The notes beneath the pieces are model-generated. The model worked only from the letters and a program-made list of their open reading frames with translations. It had not been told where the DNA came from and did no database searches. A stretch of 15,115 bases of DNA from JASFYU01 sp045046905 (lineage in GTDB: Bacteria > Bacteroidota > Bacteroidia > Flavobacteriales > Flavobacteriaceae): positions 1-15,115 of the forward strand of contig JASFYU010000162.1 of NCBI GenBank assembly GCA_045046905.1, given 5' to 3'. A program made the translations under genes and the position numbers. Within the stretch, counting starts at the first letter, position 1; every line of letters starts with the position of its first letter. Below are positions 14,697-15,115 of this stretch, one piece after another.

Positions 14697-15115
14697 TTAG
14701 GCAATATCCCAGGGGAGAGAATAGGTTTTTACATAGGTATACCCTTTCATGGTTTCGATAACCCCTTCTTTATACCCTAAACCTGAATCTTTTACGCCCC
14801 CAAAAGGTGTCCATTCAAGTCTATAGCTCGGCGCTTCATTTACGTTGACCGTGCCCGTATCTAATTCGGTGATTACCCGCTGAATAGAGGGCCAATGATT
14901 ACTGACCACACCACCTGATAAACCATAGGGGGTGTCATTCGCAATATCAAGAGCTTCGTCAAGGCTTGAAAATCGAATGATAGGAGCGACCGGGCCAAAG
15001 GTCTCTTTGGCTACTACTTCATGAGAATTTTTCACGTGATCAAGTACTGTGGGCGCAAATAAGGCGCCTTTTCTTTTATGACCCGCCAAAAGAACTGCGC
15101 CATTATCAATGGCGT
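14697..15115 (-). CDS. phnY: Phosphonoacetaldehyde dehydrogenase, C-terminal part (runs off the right edge)
   Basis: An NAD(P)-dependent aldehyde dehydrogenase that would oxidise phosphonoacetaldehyde to phosphonoacetate. The frame is open to the last base; 139 codons are visible, and the residues before the first TTG (AIDNGAVL) continue the family pattern, so the gene extends beyond the window. It shows GALFAPTVLD, the conserved EVVAKETFGPVAPI with the cofactor-binding glutamate, DTPYGLSGGV, and the C-terminal WTPFGGVKDSGLGYKEG. The EAPSYRLEW stretch before the last motif fits the PhnY branch. The catalytic cysteine and the Rossmann part are outside. Placement directly upstream of phnW supports the specific assignment over a generic aldehyde dehydrogenase. 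Confidence 0.85.
   Translation of the reverse strand, partial: AIDNGAVLLAGHKRKGALFAPTVLDHVKNSHEVVAKETFGPVAPIIRFSSLDEALDIANDTPYGLSGGVVSNHWPSIQRVITELDTGTVNVNEAPSYRLEWTPFGGVKDSGLGYKEGVIETMKGYTYVKTYSLPWDIA

Overview
The window looks like a chromosomal piece of a marine-type Bacteroidota, most likely a member of the Flavobacteriaceae. The reasons are a SusC/SusD pair with an STN-domain SusC, a FecR with a DUF4974-type C-terminus, a short ECF sigma factor, AT-rich intergenic DNA and mostly absent Shine-Dalgarno sequences. Nearly all genes are on the minus strand; only the Lrp/AsnC regulator is on the plus strand. No rRNA, tRNA, CRISPR array, transposase or phage gene was seen.

Layout, left to right. 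(1) 1-311: the N-terminal part of an ethanolamine-permease-type APC transporter, running off the left edge. (2) 312-1245: about 930 bases of non-coding DNA. It holds a decayed copy of an lrp promoter and 5' end (about 565-946), and then, reading rightward, the terminator and 3' hairpins of the susCD unit. (3) 1246-8829: susD, susC, fecR and an ECF sigma gene. This is a FecI/FecR-controlled nutrient uptake system with no degradative enzyme beside it. (4) 8830-9426: a long intergenic stretch that carries the intact counterpart of the lrp promoter block, interrupted by a repeat of about 145 bp, followed by lrp (9427-9894). (5) 10078-15115: an aminophosphonate catabolism cluster. In order of transcription (right to left) it is phnY (partial), phnW, a GC-rich repeat, a XRE-cupin regulator, an OPA-type MFS transporter and pbfA.

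How the genes fit together. PhnW transaminates 2-aminoethylphosphonate to phosphonoacetaldehyde. PbfA makes the same aldehyde from (R)-1-hydroxy-2-aminoethylphosphonate by eliminating ammonia. PhnY oxidises the aldehyde to phosphonoacetate. A phosphonoacetate hydrolase (PhnA) would complete the route and may lie beyond the right edge. The MFS protein keeps the two arginines that bind phosphate in GlpT, so it is a good candidate importer of the organophosphonate. The XRE-cupin protein, whose stop codon overlaps the transporter start, is the likely local regulator.

The most interesting structural observation is that the whole susCD-fecR-sigma block lies between two diverged direct repeats of the lrp upstream region and 5' end. 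The permease, lrp and phosphonate genes may therefore once have been one continuous locus into which the SusCD block was inserted. A second observation is a family of GC-rich palindromic repeats with three copies here; one supplies the stop codon of phnW and another interrupts the lrp leader.
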